Part shown: positions 17,701-27,033 of the stretch, in pieces
Numbering within the stretch: the stretch's first letter is position 1
How the letters are laid out: every line of letters begins with the position of its first letter
Assembly (NCBI RefSeq): GCF_015711605.1
Contig: NZ_JABTEZ010000002.1
Span: forward strand, 1,612,001-1,676,000
Source of the DNA: Planomonospora sp. ID67723
Lineage (GTDB): Bacteria; Actinomycetota; Actinomycetes; Streptosporangiales; Streptosporangiaceae
Reading direction: 5' to 3'
Length of the DNA: 64,000 bases
The notes under the pieces: model-generated
What the model saw: the letters and a program-made list of their open reading frames with translations, nothing else
Told to the model about the DNA's origin: nothing
Databases searched by the model: none
Position numbers and translations under genes: made by a program

Positions 17701-17895
17701 CCTTGCCGCGTTGGGTGAGGATCCGAAGCTGAGGGGCGGGCTGCCAGTACACCTTCCAGCAGTGACTTCTCCCCTGCTCGGGTACCGGGTTGCATGGGTT
17801 TCACGCCGCCCCGGCCGGGACGCGGAGCCCTCCGCGGGCCTCGGCCGCCCAGGGCGGGCCCAACTTCCGAACTTCCGAGACGAAGGCATGAGGAC

Positions 17896-18748
17896 ATGGC
17901 CGAGAGCACTGGCAAGAAGGTCTGGCTGATCACCGGCGCGGGGCGGGGCATGGGCGTGGACATCGCGCGGGCCGCTCTGGCGGCCGGGTACGCGGTCGTG
18001 GCCACCGGCCGCAACCCTGAGAAGGTGGCCTCCGCAGTCGGAGAGCACGCCGATCTCCTGGTCGCCATGCTGGACGTGACCGACCCCGCGAGCGTCGACG
18101 CCGCGGTCAAGACGGCCGTGGGCCGGTTCGGCACGATCGACGTGCGTCAACAACGCCGGGAACTTCTACGCCGGGTACTTCGAGGAGATCACCCCCGCCG
18201 ACTTCCGCGCCCAGATCGAGACGAACCTGTTCGGGCCGGTCAATGTCACGCGCGCCGTCCTGCCGGTCATGCGCGCCCAGCGATCCGGGCTGATCGTGGC
18301 GATCTCCTCGGTCGCCGGGATCGTCGGGCAGGAGTTCGTGTCGGCCTACGCCGCCTCCAAGTTCGCCGTTGAGGGCTGGATCGAGTCCCTGGCCCCTGAG
18401 ATTGCGCCCTACGGCGTCCGCGTGATGCTGGTCGAGCCGGGGTTCTTCCGCACCGAGTTGCTGTCCCCCGAGCCGACCAGCTACGCCGCCCCCTCGATCG
18501 ACGACTACGCCGAACGGACCCGGCAGACCGTGACGGCCTGGAACGGCATGAACGGGCAGCAGGGCGGCGACCCCGCCAAGCTCGCCGCGGCGCTGGTCCA
18601 GCTCGCCGGCTCCGACGAGCCGCCGGCCCGCTGGGCGGCCGGGGCCGACGCGGTCGGCGCCGTCGAGCAGAAGGCCCATGCCCTGCTCGCCCAGGCCGGC
18701 GCCCACCGCGACCTGTCGTCTTCCCTCGCCCACGACGACGCCTCCTGA
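17896..18748 (+). pseudogene. SDR-family oxidoreductase, frameshifted
   Basis: Short-chain dehydrogenase split by one frame change near 18144. The first frame gives the NAD(P)-binding ITGAGRGMGVDIARA up to GRFGTIDV; the second gives VNNAGNFYAGYFEEI, the catalytic SSVAGIVGQEFVSAYAASK (YxxxK) and the C-terminus. A loss of two bases in the codon before VNNAG would explain it. Everything else is conserved, so the lesion is recent or a sequencing error. An ATG at 17896 starts the protein. The substrate is unknown. Confidence 0.8.
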
Positions 18749-18859
18749 ACCGGCACGAACCGCCGCAGCGACGATCCGCACCGGTCCGCGCAAATGCGAC
18801 CGGTATCGGCAGGTCAGCGTTGGGCCCGGTGGATTTTCCCGCGACTGCCACGGGAACCC

Positions 18860-19171
18860 ATGAAAAGGTCAGATCTCCTCGTCGTCGTCCGGGCGCGTCT
18901 GCCCGGCGGCGGCTGCGGCCTGGCCGTCGTCGCCTGCGGTGTGCAGACCGCGGCGGAGGTGCTGTTGTCGGTCCCGGCCGGTCAGCGTCCCTTGTTCCTC
19001 GCTCTGGCCGTGCTGCAGGCGATGGCTGCCGCGGCCGGCTGGCGGCCCATCTGGCGGCGGTTGCATCCCTGGGCGCCGCTGGTGTTGTGCCTGCCCGCCC
19101 TCACAGTCCTGTCCGCCTCCATATGGGCGGCCGGTGGCATCGCGGCAGGCGCCGCCCCGTTCCTGAAGTAG
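18860..19171 (+). CDS. Hypothetical small membrane protein
   Basis: 103 residues, not recognised. Hydrophobic stretches appear at about 18-35, 43-58 and 72-95, so three membrane helices are possible. Third-position GC is high, supporting coding. The start ATG at 18860 has no strong ribosome site. It follows the broken SDR gene and could belong to the same transcript. Confidence 0.45.
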   Translation: MKRSDLLVVVRARLPGGGCGLAVVACGVQTAAEVLLSVPAGQRPLFLALAVLQAMAAAAGWRPIWRRLHPWAPLVLCLPALTVLSASIWAAGGIAAGAAPFLK

Positions 19172-19338
19172 GGATGAAGACGGCAAAGCCTTGGATGCGG
19201 CGTTGTGGTAGCGAGCGCCGGCACTGTGGGGGAGCGCCATCCTGGTGCCGAGGGGGATCGGCGAATGCGGCACCTGCTCGTGGGCCGCCCCGAAGGTGGG
19301 TGCACATCCCCGGCGGGTGTGTCGAAGATCGGGAATGT

Positions 19339-20616
19339 ATGACGCAGCCGGTTCTGAAATACCGTGACGGCCAAGCCCAGCAGGCACCTGGGCGGTCGAG
19401 CCGTGTCGTGGTCGTGGTCGGTGCTGGGCCGTATGGGTTGTCGGTGGCTGCACATCTGCGTGCTGCCGGGGTCCGGGTGCGGGTTTTCGGGGAAACGATG
19501 GGGAGCTGGCGGCACGCGATGGCCACCGGCATGTTCTTGAAGTCGACTCCGCAGGCGACCGATCTGTCGGCCCCGGTGCCGGGTGGGAGATTGGCGGATT
19601 TCCGCAGAGAATCGGGCGAGCCGGAATTGACCGAGCTGACTCCGATCCCGTGCGAGGTGTTCGTCGGCTATGGCATGTGGTTCGCCCGCCGATACGTCGG
19701 TGAGGTCGAAGCGACACACGTAACGGCCGTCGAGCAGGAAGACGCCGGCTTCACCGTGCGCCTGCAGGACGGTGAGGAGATCGAGGCCGCTGCCGTGGTC
19801 GTGGCCACCGGTTTGGGGGCACTGGCGCATATTCCCCGCCAGCTGCGGCACCTGGCGCCCGAGGGGGCAGGTCCCGGTGGGGTGCTGTCTCACACCAGCC
19901 AGCACGCCGACTTGTCCCGCTACGCCGGGCGGCGCGTTGCCGTAGTCGGGGGCGGGCAGTCGGCGTTGGAGAGCGCCGCGCTGCTGCACGAGGCGGGCGC
20001 CGAACCGCATGTCCTGGTACGCAGTGCTCAGGTGCGGTGGGGAGCGGTCCCGGTGCTACAACGTCCGCTGGGCCAGCGGATCATGCACCCTGCTTCCCCG
20101 CTGGGCTCCGGCTGGGCTTTGAGCGGGGTGTGCCGGGCGCCGGGCGCGGTCCGCCGGTTGCCTGCGGCGACCCGGTTGTGGCTGTTTCGCCGCGCGTTGG
20201 GGCCCTCGGGCGGGTGGTGGCTGCGTGATCGCGTCGAAGGCGTCGTCCCTGTTCATCTCCGACGCCGCATCACGCAGGCGTCGTTGACCGGGGCTGAGGT
20301 CCGCCTGCTGCTGGCAGGTCAGGGTGAGGGGCCGACCGGATTGACGGTTGACCATGTGCTGGCTGCCACCGGTTATCGCATCGACCTGGACGCTTTGGGG
20401 TTTTTGTCCGAGGCGGTACGCCGGCGGGTGGCCCGCGTGCCCGGTTCCCGGGCCCCGCATTTGTCGAGGAGCTTGGAGTCGACGCTCCCGGGGCTGTACT
20501 TCGCCGGGTCGCTGGCCGCGCCAATGTTCGGGCCGATGTTGCGCTTCGTCGCCGGCACCGCTTTCGCAGCGGGACGCATCAGCGCTCACCTGGCGCGGCG
20601 GATGGAGCAACGCTGA
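19339..20616 (+). CDS. FAD-dependent oxidoreductase / flavin monooxygenase-like protein
   Basis: 425 residues with two dinucleotide-binding motifs: VVVVVGAGPYGLSVAAHL near the N-terminus for FAD and VAVVGGGQSALESAALLHEAG around residue 200 for NAD(P)H. FLKSTPQATDLS and a late DHVLAATGYRIDLD (ATG motif) match flavin-containing monooxygenase-type and lysine/ornithine-hydroxylase-like proteins. The start ATG at 19339 leaves the normal short N-terminus. There is no membrane segment. It stands alone; the substrate cannot be told. Confidence 0.82.
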   Translation: MTQPVLKYRDGQAQQAPGRSSRVVVVVGAGPYGLSVAAHLRAAGVRVRVFGETMGSWRHAMATGMFLKSTPQATDLSAPVPGGRLADFRRESGEPELTELTPIPCEVFVGYGMWFARRYVGEVEATHVTAVEQEDAGFTVRLQDGEEIEAAAVVVATGLGALAHIPRQLRHLAPEGAGPGGVLSHTSQHADLSRYAGRRVAVVGGGQSALESAALLHEAGAEPHVLVRSAQVRWGAVPVLQRPLGQRIMHPASPLGSGWALSGVCRAPGAVRRLPAATRLWLFRRALGPSGGWWLRDRVEGVVPVHLRRRITQASLTGAEVRLLLAGQGEGPTGLTVDHVLAATGYRIDLDALGFLSEAVRRRVARVPGSRAPHLSRSLESTLPGLYFAGSLAAPMFGPMLRFVAGTAFAAGRISAHLARRMEQR

Positions 20617-20749
20617 TCAGAGCCTGGTTTCGATCCCCCGGTTTACCGGGGAACCGCTGAACTGCGTTGAGTTTCGTGGAGATCACCAGGGTCTTCACAA
20701 AGGGCTCGACAGGTTGGGCATGCTCGGCGATCTCTGCCACGATGGGGGC

Positions 20750-21295
20750 ATGCCCGCTTTGCGTCTGCTGCGCGCCACCGCATTCGCGGTCGTGTGCGTG
20801 CTGATGTCACTGGGCATGCACGTGCTGGCCGGCGGCGCCGCCGTCGACCCGGCCGTCCTTGCCGCCGCGGTGACACCGGTCGGCGCTGGCGCGTTCGTGC
20901 TGGCTCGGCGGCAACAGGGTCTGGGAGTCCTGCTCACCGCGGCCTTCGCCACCCAGTACGGCCTGCATCACGTGTTCTCCGCGGCCGCGGCCGCGGCGCA
21001 GCCGCCGGTCCCCGCCCACGGGCACGGGGGCCTGGCCGCGGACGTGGCCATGCTGCTGGCCCACGCGGTGACGGCACTGCTGTCGGCCTACTGGCTGGAG
21101 CGCGGTGAGAGCGCGCTGGCCACGCTGCTGCGCCTGCTGGTGGCCTCCGTCCTCATCCTGCTGGTGTGGCGGGCGCCCGCGGCAGGGCACGTCACCCGGC
21201 CGATCACCGAGCAGGACGGTCCCTCGTTCCTCTCCCGGCTGCTCGCCGCGGCCGTCTCCCGGCGCGGGCCGCCGGTGGGGTTCTCCGCCATCTGA
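20750..21295 (+). CDS. Membrane protein of copper-associated cluster
   Basis: 181 residues with about five hydrophobic segments: LLRATAFAVVCVLMSLGMHV, VLAAAVTPVGAGAFVLA, LGVLLTAAFATQYGLHHVF, DVAMLLAHAVTALLSAYWL and LLRLLVASVLILLVW. A His-containing loop (PVPAHGHGG) and GLHHVF could bind metal. ATG at 20750 gives a conventional start. It precedes the PepSY gene with a strong hairpin in between. The start of the ORF at 22953 resembles its N-terminus. No function is known. Confidence 0.7.
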   Translation: MPALRLLRATAFAVVCVLMSLGMHVLAGGAAVDPAVLAAAVTPVGAGAFVLARRQQGLGVLLTAAFATQYGLHHVFSAAAAAAQPPVPAHGHGGLAADVAMLLAHAVTALLSAYWLERGESALATLLRLLVASVLILLVWRAPAAGHVTRPITEQDGPSFLSRLLAAAVSRRGPPVGFSAI

Positions 21296-21310
21296 TCCGG
21301 GCTTTCGCAC

Positions 21311-21347
21311 GCGCCGGACCGGACGTCCACCTCGTCCGGTCCGGCGC
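21311..21347. terminator. Hairpin terminator
   Basis: Perfect 15-bp arms (GCGCCGGACCGGACG and complement) around a 7-base loop, just after the membrane-protein gene. Confidence 0.75.
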
Positions 21348-21511
21348 GGGCACGCCCGCAGGCCGCCTGCCGTCGCGGCCGTCGTCACCCGCCGCGATCC
21401 GGGCCGCTGTGCTCTCGCACCGCCGGCCGCGGCTTTCCCGAACGGACGAACCCCACGCCGGAACGGCGCGTACCCCCTGACGAGCGCGCCGCTCCGTGAA
21501 CGGAGAACCTC

Positions 21512-22864
21512 ATGACGTCTGACGTCCAGATCCAGCCCGCCGTGGAACCATCCCGGCCCTCCCCCTGGCCGGCGCTGCGCGCGCTGGTGCTGCGCCTGCA
21601 CTTCTACGCGGGCATCCTGGTGGCGCCCTTCCTGCTGGTGGCGGCGACGAGCGGCCTGCTGTACGCCGCCTCCTTCCAGATCGAGAAGGCGGTCTACTCC
21701 CACGAGCTCACCGTCGGCGCCGTGCCGCCCGGGCAGGAGCGGCTCCCGCTGGCCCGGCAGCTCGCCGCCGCCCGGGCCGCACATCCGCAGGGCACGATCG
21801 GCGCGCTGCGGCCCGCCGCCGAGCCGGAGGAGACCACCCGGGTCCTGCTGGATGTGCCGGGCCTGCCGGAGAGCACCCGGCTGGCGGTCTTCGTCGACCC
21901 CTACACCGGCGAGGTCAGGGGAGCGCTGGAGAGCTACGGCAGCTCGGGGGCGCTCCCGGTGCGCGCCTGGATCTCCACCCTCCACCGTCATCTGCAGCTG
22001 GGCGAGCCCGGCCGCCTCTACAGCGAGCTGGCGGCCAGCTGGCTCTGGGTGGTCGCGCTCGGCGGCGCGGTGCTCTGGCTGAGCCACCGCCGCCGGACCT
22101 TCCGTCCCGACCGCAGGGTCCACGGCCTGCGGCGGACCCTGTCCTGGCACGGCTCGGTGGGGCTGTGGATCACGATCGGCCTGCTCTTCCTCTCGGCGAC
22201 CGGGCTGACCTGGTCGGCGTATGCCGGGGCGAACGTCGACAAGATCCAGACCGCGCTGGGCTGGACGACCCCGGCCCTGCCCGCCTCCGCCGGGGACCAC
22301 TCGGGCCATGCGGGTCACTCCGCTGGCACTTCCGCCGAGGCCGACGCCGATCGGATCGTGCAGGCGGCGCACGGCGCCGGGCTGTCCGGTCCGCTGGAGA
22401 TCGTCTGGCCCGCCGAGTCCGGCGCCGCCTTCACGGTCAAGGAGATGGACCGCGAGTGGCCGCAGCGCAACGACCAGGTCGCCATCGACGCGGCGAGCGG
22501 CCGGGTCGCCGGGGAACTGCGCTTCGACGACTTCCCCCTGGTCGCCAAACTGATCCGCTGGGGCATCGACGGGCACATGGGCGTGCTGTTCGGCCTGGCC
22601 AACCAGCTCCTGCTGATGGCGCTGGCACTCAGCGCGATCTTCATGATCGTCTGGGGCTACCGGATGTGGTGGCAGCGCCGCCCGACCCGCGGCTTCGCCG
22701 CCCCCTACGCGCGCGGCGGCTGGCGGGACGTGCCCCTGGCGGTGCTCCTGCCCGCGGCGGCAGTGGTGATCGCGGTCGGGGTGTTCATCCCGCTGCTCGG
22801 CCTCTCCCTGCTCGCCTTCCTGCTCGCCGACGTCGTCCTCGGCAGGGTTAAGGCGGCCGGCTGA
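21512..22864 (+). CDS. PepSY-domain membrane protein
   Basis: 450 residues of the PepSY-associated TM family: a first helix (LHFYAGILVAPFLLVAATSG), an extracytoplasmic PepSY region, a second helix (LAASWLWVVALGGAVLWL), SWHGSVGLWITIGLLFLSAT, a second external part with DHSGHAGHSAG, and C-terminal helices ending VFIPLLGLSLLAFLLADVV. Members are linked to iron or copper handling and reductase-like activity, but the reaction is not settled. The ATG at 21512 follows GGAGAACC. The His-rich loop and the neighbouring copper chaperone favour a metal role. Confidence 0.85.
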   Translation: MTSDVQIQPAVEPSRPSPWPALRALVLRLHFYAGILVAPFLLVAATSGLLYAASFQIEKAVYSHELTVGAVPPGQERLPLARQLAAARAAHPQGTIGALRPAAEPEETTRVLLDVPGLPESTRLAVFVDPYTGEVRGALESYGSSGALPVRAWISTLHRHLQLGEPGRLYSELAASWLWVVALGGAVLWLSHRRRTFRPDRRVHGLRRTLSWHGSVGLWITIGLLFLSATGLTWSAYAGANVDKIQTALGWTTPALPASAGDHSGHAGHSAGTSAEADADRIVQAAHGAGLSGPLEIVWPAESGAAFTVKEMDREWPQRNDQVAIDAASGRVAGELRFDDFPLVAKLIRWGIDGHMGVLFGLANQLLLMALALSAIFMIVWGYRMWWQRRPTRGFAAPYARGGWRDVPLAVLLPAAAVVIAVGVFIPLLGLSLLAFLLADVVLGRVKAAG

Positions 22865-22952
22865 GTCCGTCCAACCCCTGACCGCTTGCACGCCGGCACC
22901 GCACCGGTCCCGACACCAAGGCGTCGACCCCGCACGGAAGGATGATCGCGTC

Positions 22953-23351
22953 ATGGCCGCCTCCCCGTCCTTCCGCCTCCTCCGCGCTGCCGTCTTCACC
23001 GCGCTCTGCCTCGGGCTGAGCGTGACGGCGCACCTGCTGGCCGGAGGCTCCGTCGGCGTGCGCGGCGCGGCGGGCGCTGCTACGGCGGCTGCCGCTCCGG
23101 CTGCGCCCTCTCCTTCGCAGGTGCGCCTCCTCGCCGCGGATACCGTCCTTCGCCGTCCCCGCGACAGGACCCCGGACATGGCACTCGGTCCGGTTGCGTC
23201 ACGCCGTGCACCGGCGTGGCCCTCCCCGCCGGGCCGACGCCGCCTTCGGCTGACCGTTCGGATCGCCGGAGGCCGGTTTCGCATTGCCGCGGGCCTATGC
23301 ATGCCCGCCGGGGCCGCCGGTGTCGTGGCCCGGCGAATTCGACCCGTTTGA
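22953..23351 (+). CDS. Hypothetical protein, possible truncated paralogue
   Basis: 132 residues. The first 40 (FRLLRAAVFTALCLGLSVTA, then HLLAGG) resemble the start of the membrane protein at 20750-21295; after about residue 50 the sequence becomes Arg/Pro-rich and looks non-native. It is best explained as a copy of that gene that lost its frame, though a short secreted product is possible. GGAAGG precedes the ATG. Confidence 0.4.
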   Translation: MAASPSFRLLRAAVFTALCLGLSVTAHLLAGGSVGVRGAAGAATAAAAPAAPSPSQVRLLAADTVLRRPRDRTPDMALGPVASRRAPAWPSPPGRRRLRLTVRIAGGRFRIAAGLCMPAGAAGVVARRIRPV

Positions 23352-23417
23352 CGTCGCTTTCCGGCACGGCCCCTCTTTCCATGGCGGCCTGTCGTACCAC
23401 CAGAAAGGCTTTTCAGC

Positions 23418-24011
23418 GTGCTTTCTCGCCGCACTCGTTCCGCTGCCGCCCTGCTGGCCGCCGCGGTGGCGCTCACCGCATGCGCTTCCCAGACCACCAC
23501 CTCGGCCGCACCCGCGAGCACCGCGTCCGCCGCGGCCACGCCATCCGCAGCCCCCTCGACCTCCACCGCCTCATCCCCGCTGACGATCACCGACCCGTGG
23601 GTGAAGACCACCAAGGAGGGCATGACCGCCGCCTTCGGCACCCTGGTCAACACCACCGGCACCGACGTGGTCATCGTCTCCGGCGCCTCCCCGCTGTCAC
23701 CGAAAGTTGAGCTGCACGAGGTCGTCGATTCCGGCGGCAAGATGGTCATGCGGCCCAAGGAGGGCGGCTTCGTCGTTCCGGCGCGCGGCACGCATCCCCT
23801 GCAGCCCGGCGGCGACCACATCATGCTGATGGGCGTCACCGAAGAGGTGAAGCCCGGCGCGCAGGTCGCCTTCACCCTCACCCTCGCCGACGGCTCGATC
23901 CTGGAGTTCACCGCCGTCGGCAAGGACTTCGCCGGCGGCGAGGAGGACTACCAGCCCGGCATGGACATGGGCGGCGACAAGGGCGGCCACACCGGCAAGG
24001 ACGACCAGTGA
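23418..24011 (+). CDS. Periplasmic-type copper chaperone PCu(A)C lipoprotein
   Basis: 197 residues. N-terminal RRTRSAAALLAAAVALTAC contains a lipobox (LTAC), so it is probably a lipoprotein on the outer face of the membrane. The PCu(A)C domain has TDPWVK, HEVVDSGGKMVM, and GGDHIMLMG, giving H-x10-M and H-x-M copper ligands. A His/Asp-rich tail follows. In other bacteria the family delivers Cu(I) to cytochrome oxidase. It starts at GTG 23418 and overlaps the DyP peroxidase gene by GTGA, a typical pairing. Confidence 0.9.
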   Translation: MLSRRTRSAAALLAAAVALTACASQTTTSAAPASTASAAATPSAAPSTSTASSPLTITDPWVKTTKEGMTAAFGTLVNTTGTDVVIVSGASPLSPKVELHEVVDSGGKMVMRPKEGGFVVPARGTHPLQPGGDHIMLMGVTEEVKPGAQVAFTLTLADGSILEFTAVGKDFAGGEEDYQPGMDMGGDKGGHTGKDDQ

Positions 24012-25246
24012 CGGCCGGTCCCTCGATCACCCGGCGGGGGCTGCTGGCGGGAGGCGCCACCGTGGCGGCCGGAGTCGCGGCAGGGTGCTCACCCGAGGCG
24101 CTCACCGCGCCGCAGGCAGCCGCCGCGCGCGGACAAGGTCCCTCGGCCGCCCCCTCTTTCGCAGCCTCCTCGGGCACGGCCGTCGAGCTCTTCCACGGCG
24201 CTCACCAGGCGGGCGTCGCCACGCCACCGCAGACCCACGCCGTCTTCGTCGGCCTGGACCTGCTGCCCGGAACCGGCCGGGAGGCCGTGGTGCGGCTGAT
24301 GAGGCTGCTCACCGATGACGCACGCCGCCTGACGCAGGGCGCCCCCGCGCTGGCCGACACCGAACCGGAGCTGGCCGCGCTCCCGGCCCGGCTGACCGTC
24401 ACCTTCGGTTTCGGCCCCGGCCTGTTCACCGCGGCCAAGGCCGAGCACCTGCGGCCCGAATCGGTGGCGCCCCTGCCCGCCTTCCCGATCGACAGGCTGG
24501 AAAAGCGGTGGAGCGGCGGCGATCTGCTGGTGCAGATCTGCGCCGACGACGCCCTGACCGTAGCGCACGCGCTGCGCATGACGGTCAAGGACGCCCGCTC
24601 CTTCGCGAGGGCGCGCTGGCTCCAGCGCGGTTTCCGGCGCGCCGCCCATGCGCAGGCGCCCGGGACGACCCAGCGCAACGTCATGGGCCAGCTGGATGGG
24701 ACCGTCAACCCCGCGCCGGGGACGGCCGACTTCGACCGGGCCGTATGGATATCCGAGGGGGCCGACGGGATGCGCGGCGGCACCACGCTGGTGCTGCGGC
24801 GCATCCGGGCCGAGCTGGAGACCTGGGACGCCGTCGACCGGGTGGGCAAGGAGTTCGCCGTGGGCCGCCGTCTGGACACCGGTGCCCCGCTCACCGGAAC
24901 GAGGGAACACGATGAGCCGGACTTCGCCACGCTCACCCCGGTGGGCTTCCCCGTCATCGCTGAACAGGCCCACATCCGCCGGGCTCATGTCACCGACCCG
25001 GCCTTGCGGATCTTCCGCCGGGTCTACAACTACGACGAGGGTCTGACCTCCCAGGGACATGCTGACTCGGGGTTGGTGTTCGCCTCCTACCAGGCCGACA
25101 TCGCCCGGCAGTTCCTTCCGATCCAGAAACGTCTGGCTGAGGCCGACCTACTGAATGAGTGGACGACGCCGATCGGCTCGGCGGTGTTCGCCATCCCGCC
25201 GGGCTGTGCGGAGGGAGGCTGGATCGGCGAGACCTTGCTGTCCTGA
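24008..25246 (+). CDS. Dye-decolorizing (DyP-type) peroxidase, Tat-exported
   Basis: 412-residue haem peroxidase. The N-terminus ITRRGLLAGGATVAAG is a twin-arginine signal, so it is folded and exported with haem. NVMGQLDGTVNP is the GxxDG distal motif with the catalytic Asp; REHDEPDF and IRRAHVTDPALR followed by FRRVYNYDEG supply the proximal haem region. It resembles EfeB-like DyPs. The GTG start overlaps the stop of the copper chaperone gene. A strong hairpin follows it. Confidence 0.92.
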   Translation: MTAGPSITRRGLLAGGATVAAGVAAGCSPEALTAPQAAAARGQGPSAAPSFAASSGTAVELFHGAHQAGVATPPQTHAVFVGLDLLPGTGREAVVRLMRLLTDDARRLTQGAPALADTEPELAALPARLTVTFGFGPGLFTAAKAEHLRPESVAPLPAFPIDRLEKRWSGGDLLVQICADDALTVAHALRMTVKDARSFARARWLQRGFRRAAHAQAPGTTQRNVMGQLDGTVNPAPGTADFDRAVWISEGADGMRGGTTLVLRRIRAELETWDAVDRVGKEFAVGRRLDTGAPLTGTREHDEPDFATLTPVGFPVIAEQAHIRRAHVTDPALRIFRRVYNYDEGLTSQGHADSGLVFASYQADIARQFLPIQKRLAEADLLNEWTTPIGSAVFAIPPGCAEGGWIGETLLS

Positions 25247-25252
25247 CCGCCG

Positions 25253-25291
25253 CCGGGTGCCCGGTCACGCACCCGGTGACCGGGCACCCGG
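25253..25291. terminator. Hairpin terminator after DyP gene
   Basis: Perfect 16-bp arms (CCGGGTGCCCGGTCAC and complement) around a 7-base loop, 7 bases past the DyP stop codon. Confidence 0.85.
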
Positions 25292-25365
25292 ACAGTACGC
25301 AGAAGGAGACTCGCCCCGAGGGCGTGCTGGGTACCGCGGAGCGCTCCGCGGTGACGGCGGGCCGC

Positions 25366-25786
25366 TCAGCGGGCCGACTGGCTCTCGACGTCGACACGAC
25401 ACCGGTCCGATGATGGCAGGGCCCGCTGGACGCCGATCATCACAGTGATCGCCGCGCCCGATCCGCCGTTCTGCCCGTCGTCGGAGGTGATGGCGGCAGG
25501 AGACGGAGAAAGCGCATCGGCCGCCGCCGCCGTTGACGGCGGGCTTGCCGTCGGCGATCTCCTCCCCGCCGGGACCGGTGACCACGACTGTGGCGAAGTT
25601 GCGGTTGACGGTCTCGCTGAAGACGAGCTCGATTTCGGCGGGGATCTGCGTGACGGTCGCACCGTCGGCCGGACTACTCGGCTCCAGATGCGCGTGCGCC
25701 GATGCAGTGCCGGTCATGGCGGCAAACAGACCGACAGCGACCGCCACCGTCATCAAGGCGCGCCCGATGCACTGGCGATATGACAA
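25366..25786 (-). pseudogene. CopC-like copper resistance protein, frameshifted and internally deleted
   Basis: The N-terminal part is a normal CopC: signal peptide ending TASAHAH (the mature N-terminal His is a Cu ligand), SSPADGATVTQIPAEIEL, FSETVNRNFATVVV. After about residue 85 the frame is lost. A second frame gives SDDGQNGGSGAAITVMIGV, resembling the C-terminal membrane anchor. The section that should hold the second His ligand (YRVVSADGHP-type) is missing. Convergent with the DyP gene. Non-functional. Confidence 0.72.
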
Positions 25787-25821
25787 CCGGTGGGGCTGGG
25801 AGACCTCTTCGCCTCTGGGGT

Positions 25822-26949
25822 CTAGCGGTGGTCGGTCAAGACGGCATGGTGGTCGGCGTCGGCCGGGCCGTCGGGGTCGGCGTGCACCGTGGCCGCCCGC
25901 AGCCGCGGAAGCTGGTGGATCAACCGGTGCTCAGCCTCCACCGCGACCGCGTGCGCCGTCACCACCGACAACGCCGGATCGACCGCGATGTCGACCTCGG
26001 CGCGCAGGCTGTGGCCGATCCAGCGCATCCGGACCGCCCCGACCCGGCGCACCCCGGGGGTGGCAGAAAGGATCTGCTCGGCCTGATCGACCAGGGCCGG
26101 ATCGACGGCGTCCATCAGCCGGTGGTAGATCTGCCGGGCCGCATCCCGCAGCACGAAGCAGATCGCCACCGTGATCAGCAACCCGACGATCGGATCGGCG
26201 ATCGGGAAGCCGAGCGCGGCGCCGCCGGCCCCCAGCAACACGGCCAGGGAGGTGAAGCCGTCGGTGCGCGCGTGCAGCCCGTCGGCCACCAGGGCGGCCG
26301 AGCCGATCTCGCGGCCGACCGTGATCCGGTAGCGGGCCACCCACTCATTGCCCAGGAAGCCGACCAGGCCTGCGGCGGCAACCCAGCCCAGCGCCCGCAC
26401 GTCCTGCGGGTCGATCAGCCGCTTGATCGCCTCGTATCCGGCCAGGCCGGCGGAGGCGGCGATGATGACCACGATGACGATCCCGGCCAGGTCCTCAGCC
26501 CGGCCGTAGCCGTAGGTGAAGCGGCGGGTGGCAGCGCGGCGCCCGACCCAGAACGCGATGCCCAGCGGCACCGCGGTCAGCGCGTCGGCGACGTTGTGCA
26601 GCGTGTCGCCCAGCAGCGCCACCGACCCGGAGGCCACCACGATCACCGCCTGGATCAGCGCGGTGACCATCAACGCCGCAAAGGAGACGACCAGCACCCG
26701 CATCCCACGACTGCTGGACTCCAGCGCCGCGTCGGTCTTCTCCGCGCTGTCATGGCTGTGCGGGGCGAAGGCATGCCCGGCCCGGGCCAGCAGCGCACGG
26801 ACTCTGCCGCCTCCACCTGTCTTCCCGTGCCCGTGTCCGTGTCCGTGCCCGTGTCCGTGCCCGTGCCCGTGCCCGTGCCCGTGTCCGTGCCCGTGCTGGG
26901 GGCCAGGTCCGTCGATGGGCGCAGGATCGGGATGCGATTGCTCGGACAT
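25822..26949 (-). CDS. Cation diffusion facilitator with His-rich N-terminus
   Basis: 375-residue CDF-type metal/proton antiporter. A run of about twelve Gly-His pairs occupies residues 19-42 and probably gathers metal. Membrane helices follow; two HxxxD sites (LGDTLHNVAD and ADGLHARTD, in the second and fifth helices) form the transport site and favour Zn, perhaps Co or Cd. The C-terminal cytoplasmic ferredoxin-like domain has GVRRVGAVRMRWIGHSLRAE. It is divergent from a CzrA-like ArsR gene with a perfect palindrome between them. Confidence 0.93.
   Translation of the reverse strand: MSEQSHPDPAPIDGPGPQHGHGHGHGHGHGHGHGHGHGHGHGKTGGGGRVRALLARAGHAFAPHSHDSAEKTDAALESSSRGMRVLVVSFAALMVTALIQAVIVVASGSVALLGDTLHNVADALTAVPLGIAFWVGRRAATRRFTYGYGRAEDLAGIVIVVIIAASAGLAGYEAIKRLIDPQDVRALGWVAAAGLVGFLGNEWVARYRITVGREIGSAALVADGLHARTDGFTSLAVLLGAGGAALGFPIADPIVGLLITVAICFVLRDAARQIYHRLMDAVDPALVDQAEQILSATPGVRRVGAVRMRWIGHSLRAEVDIAVDPALSVVTAHAVAVEAEHRLIHQLPRLRAATVHADPDGPADADHHAVLTDHR
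26824..26896 (-). repeat. Hexamer repeat encoding (Gly-His)n
   Basis: About twelve tandem copies of CCCGTG/TCCGTG on the plus strand, coding GH pairs in the CDF protein. Such tracts change length readily by slippage without breaking frame. Confidence 0.9.
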
Positions 26950-26985
26950 GGCTACCTCACTTGCGGATGACAGCGGCAGCCCGGA

Positions 26986-27003
26986 GTATATGTATCCATA
27001 TAC
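26986..27003. promoter_or_regulatory. ArsR/CzrA-type operator
   Basis: GTATATG-TATC-CATATAC, perfect 7-bp arms, between the divergent CDF and ArsR genes. AT-rich palindromes of this kind are the usual binding sites for the ArsR/SmtB family. Confidence 0.8.
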
Positions 27004-27033
27004 GCACGCGACAACGAATCAGGTGCGCATCCA

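Noticed and set aside
20807-23923. 1038-residue open frame on the minus strand
   Set aside because: Antisense to the membrane-protein, PepSY and PCu(A)C genes. Its Arg/Gly-rich, low-complexity product is typical of frames opposite GC-rich genes.
26824-26896. Tandem repeat resembling a short CRISPR or satellite
   Set aside because: Six-base units without spacers, in frame within the CDF gene.
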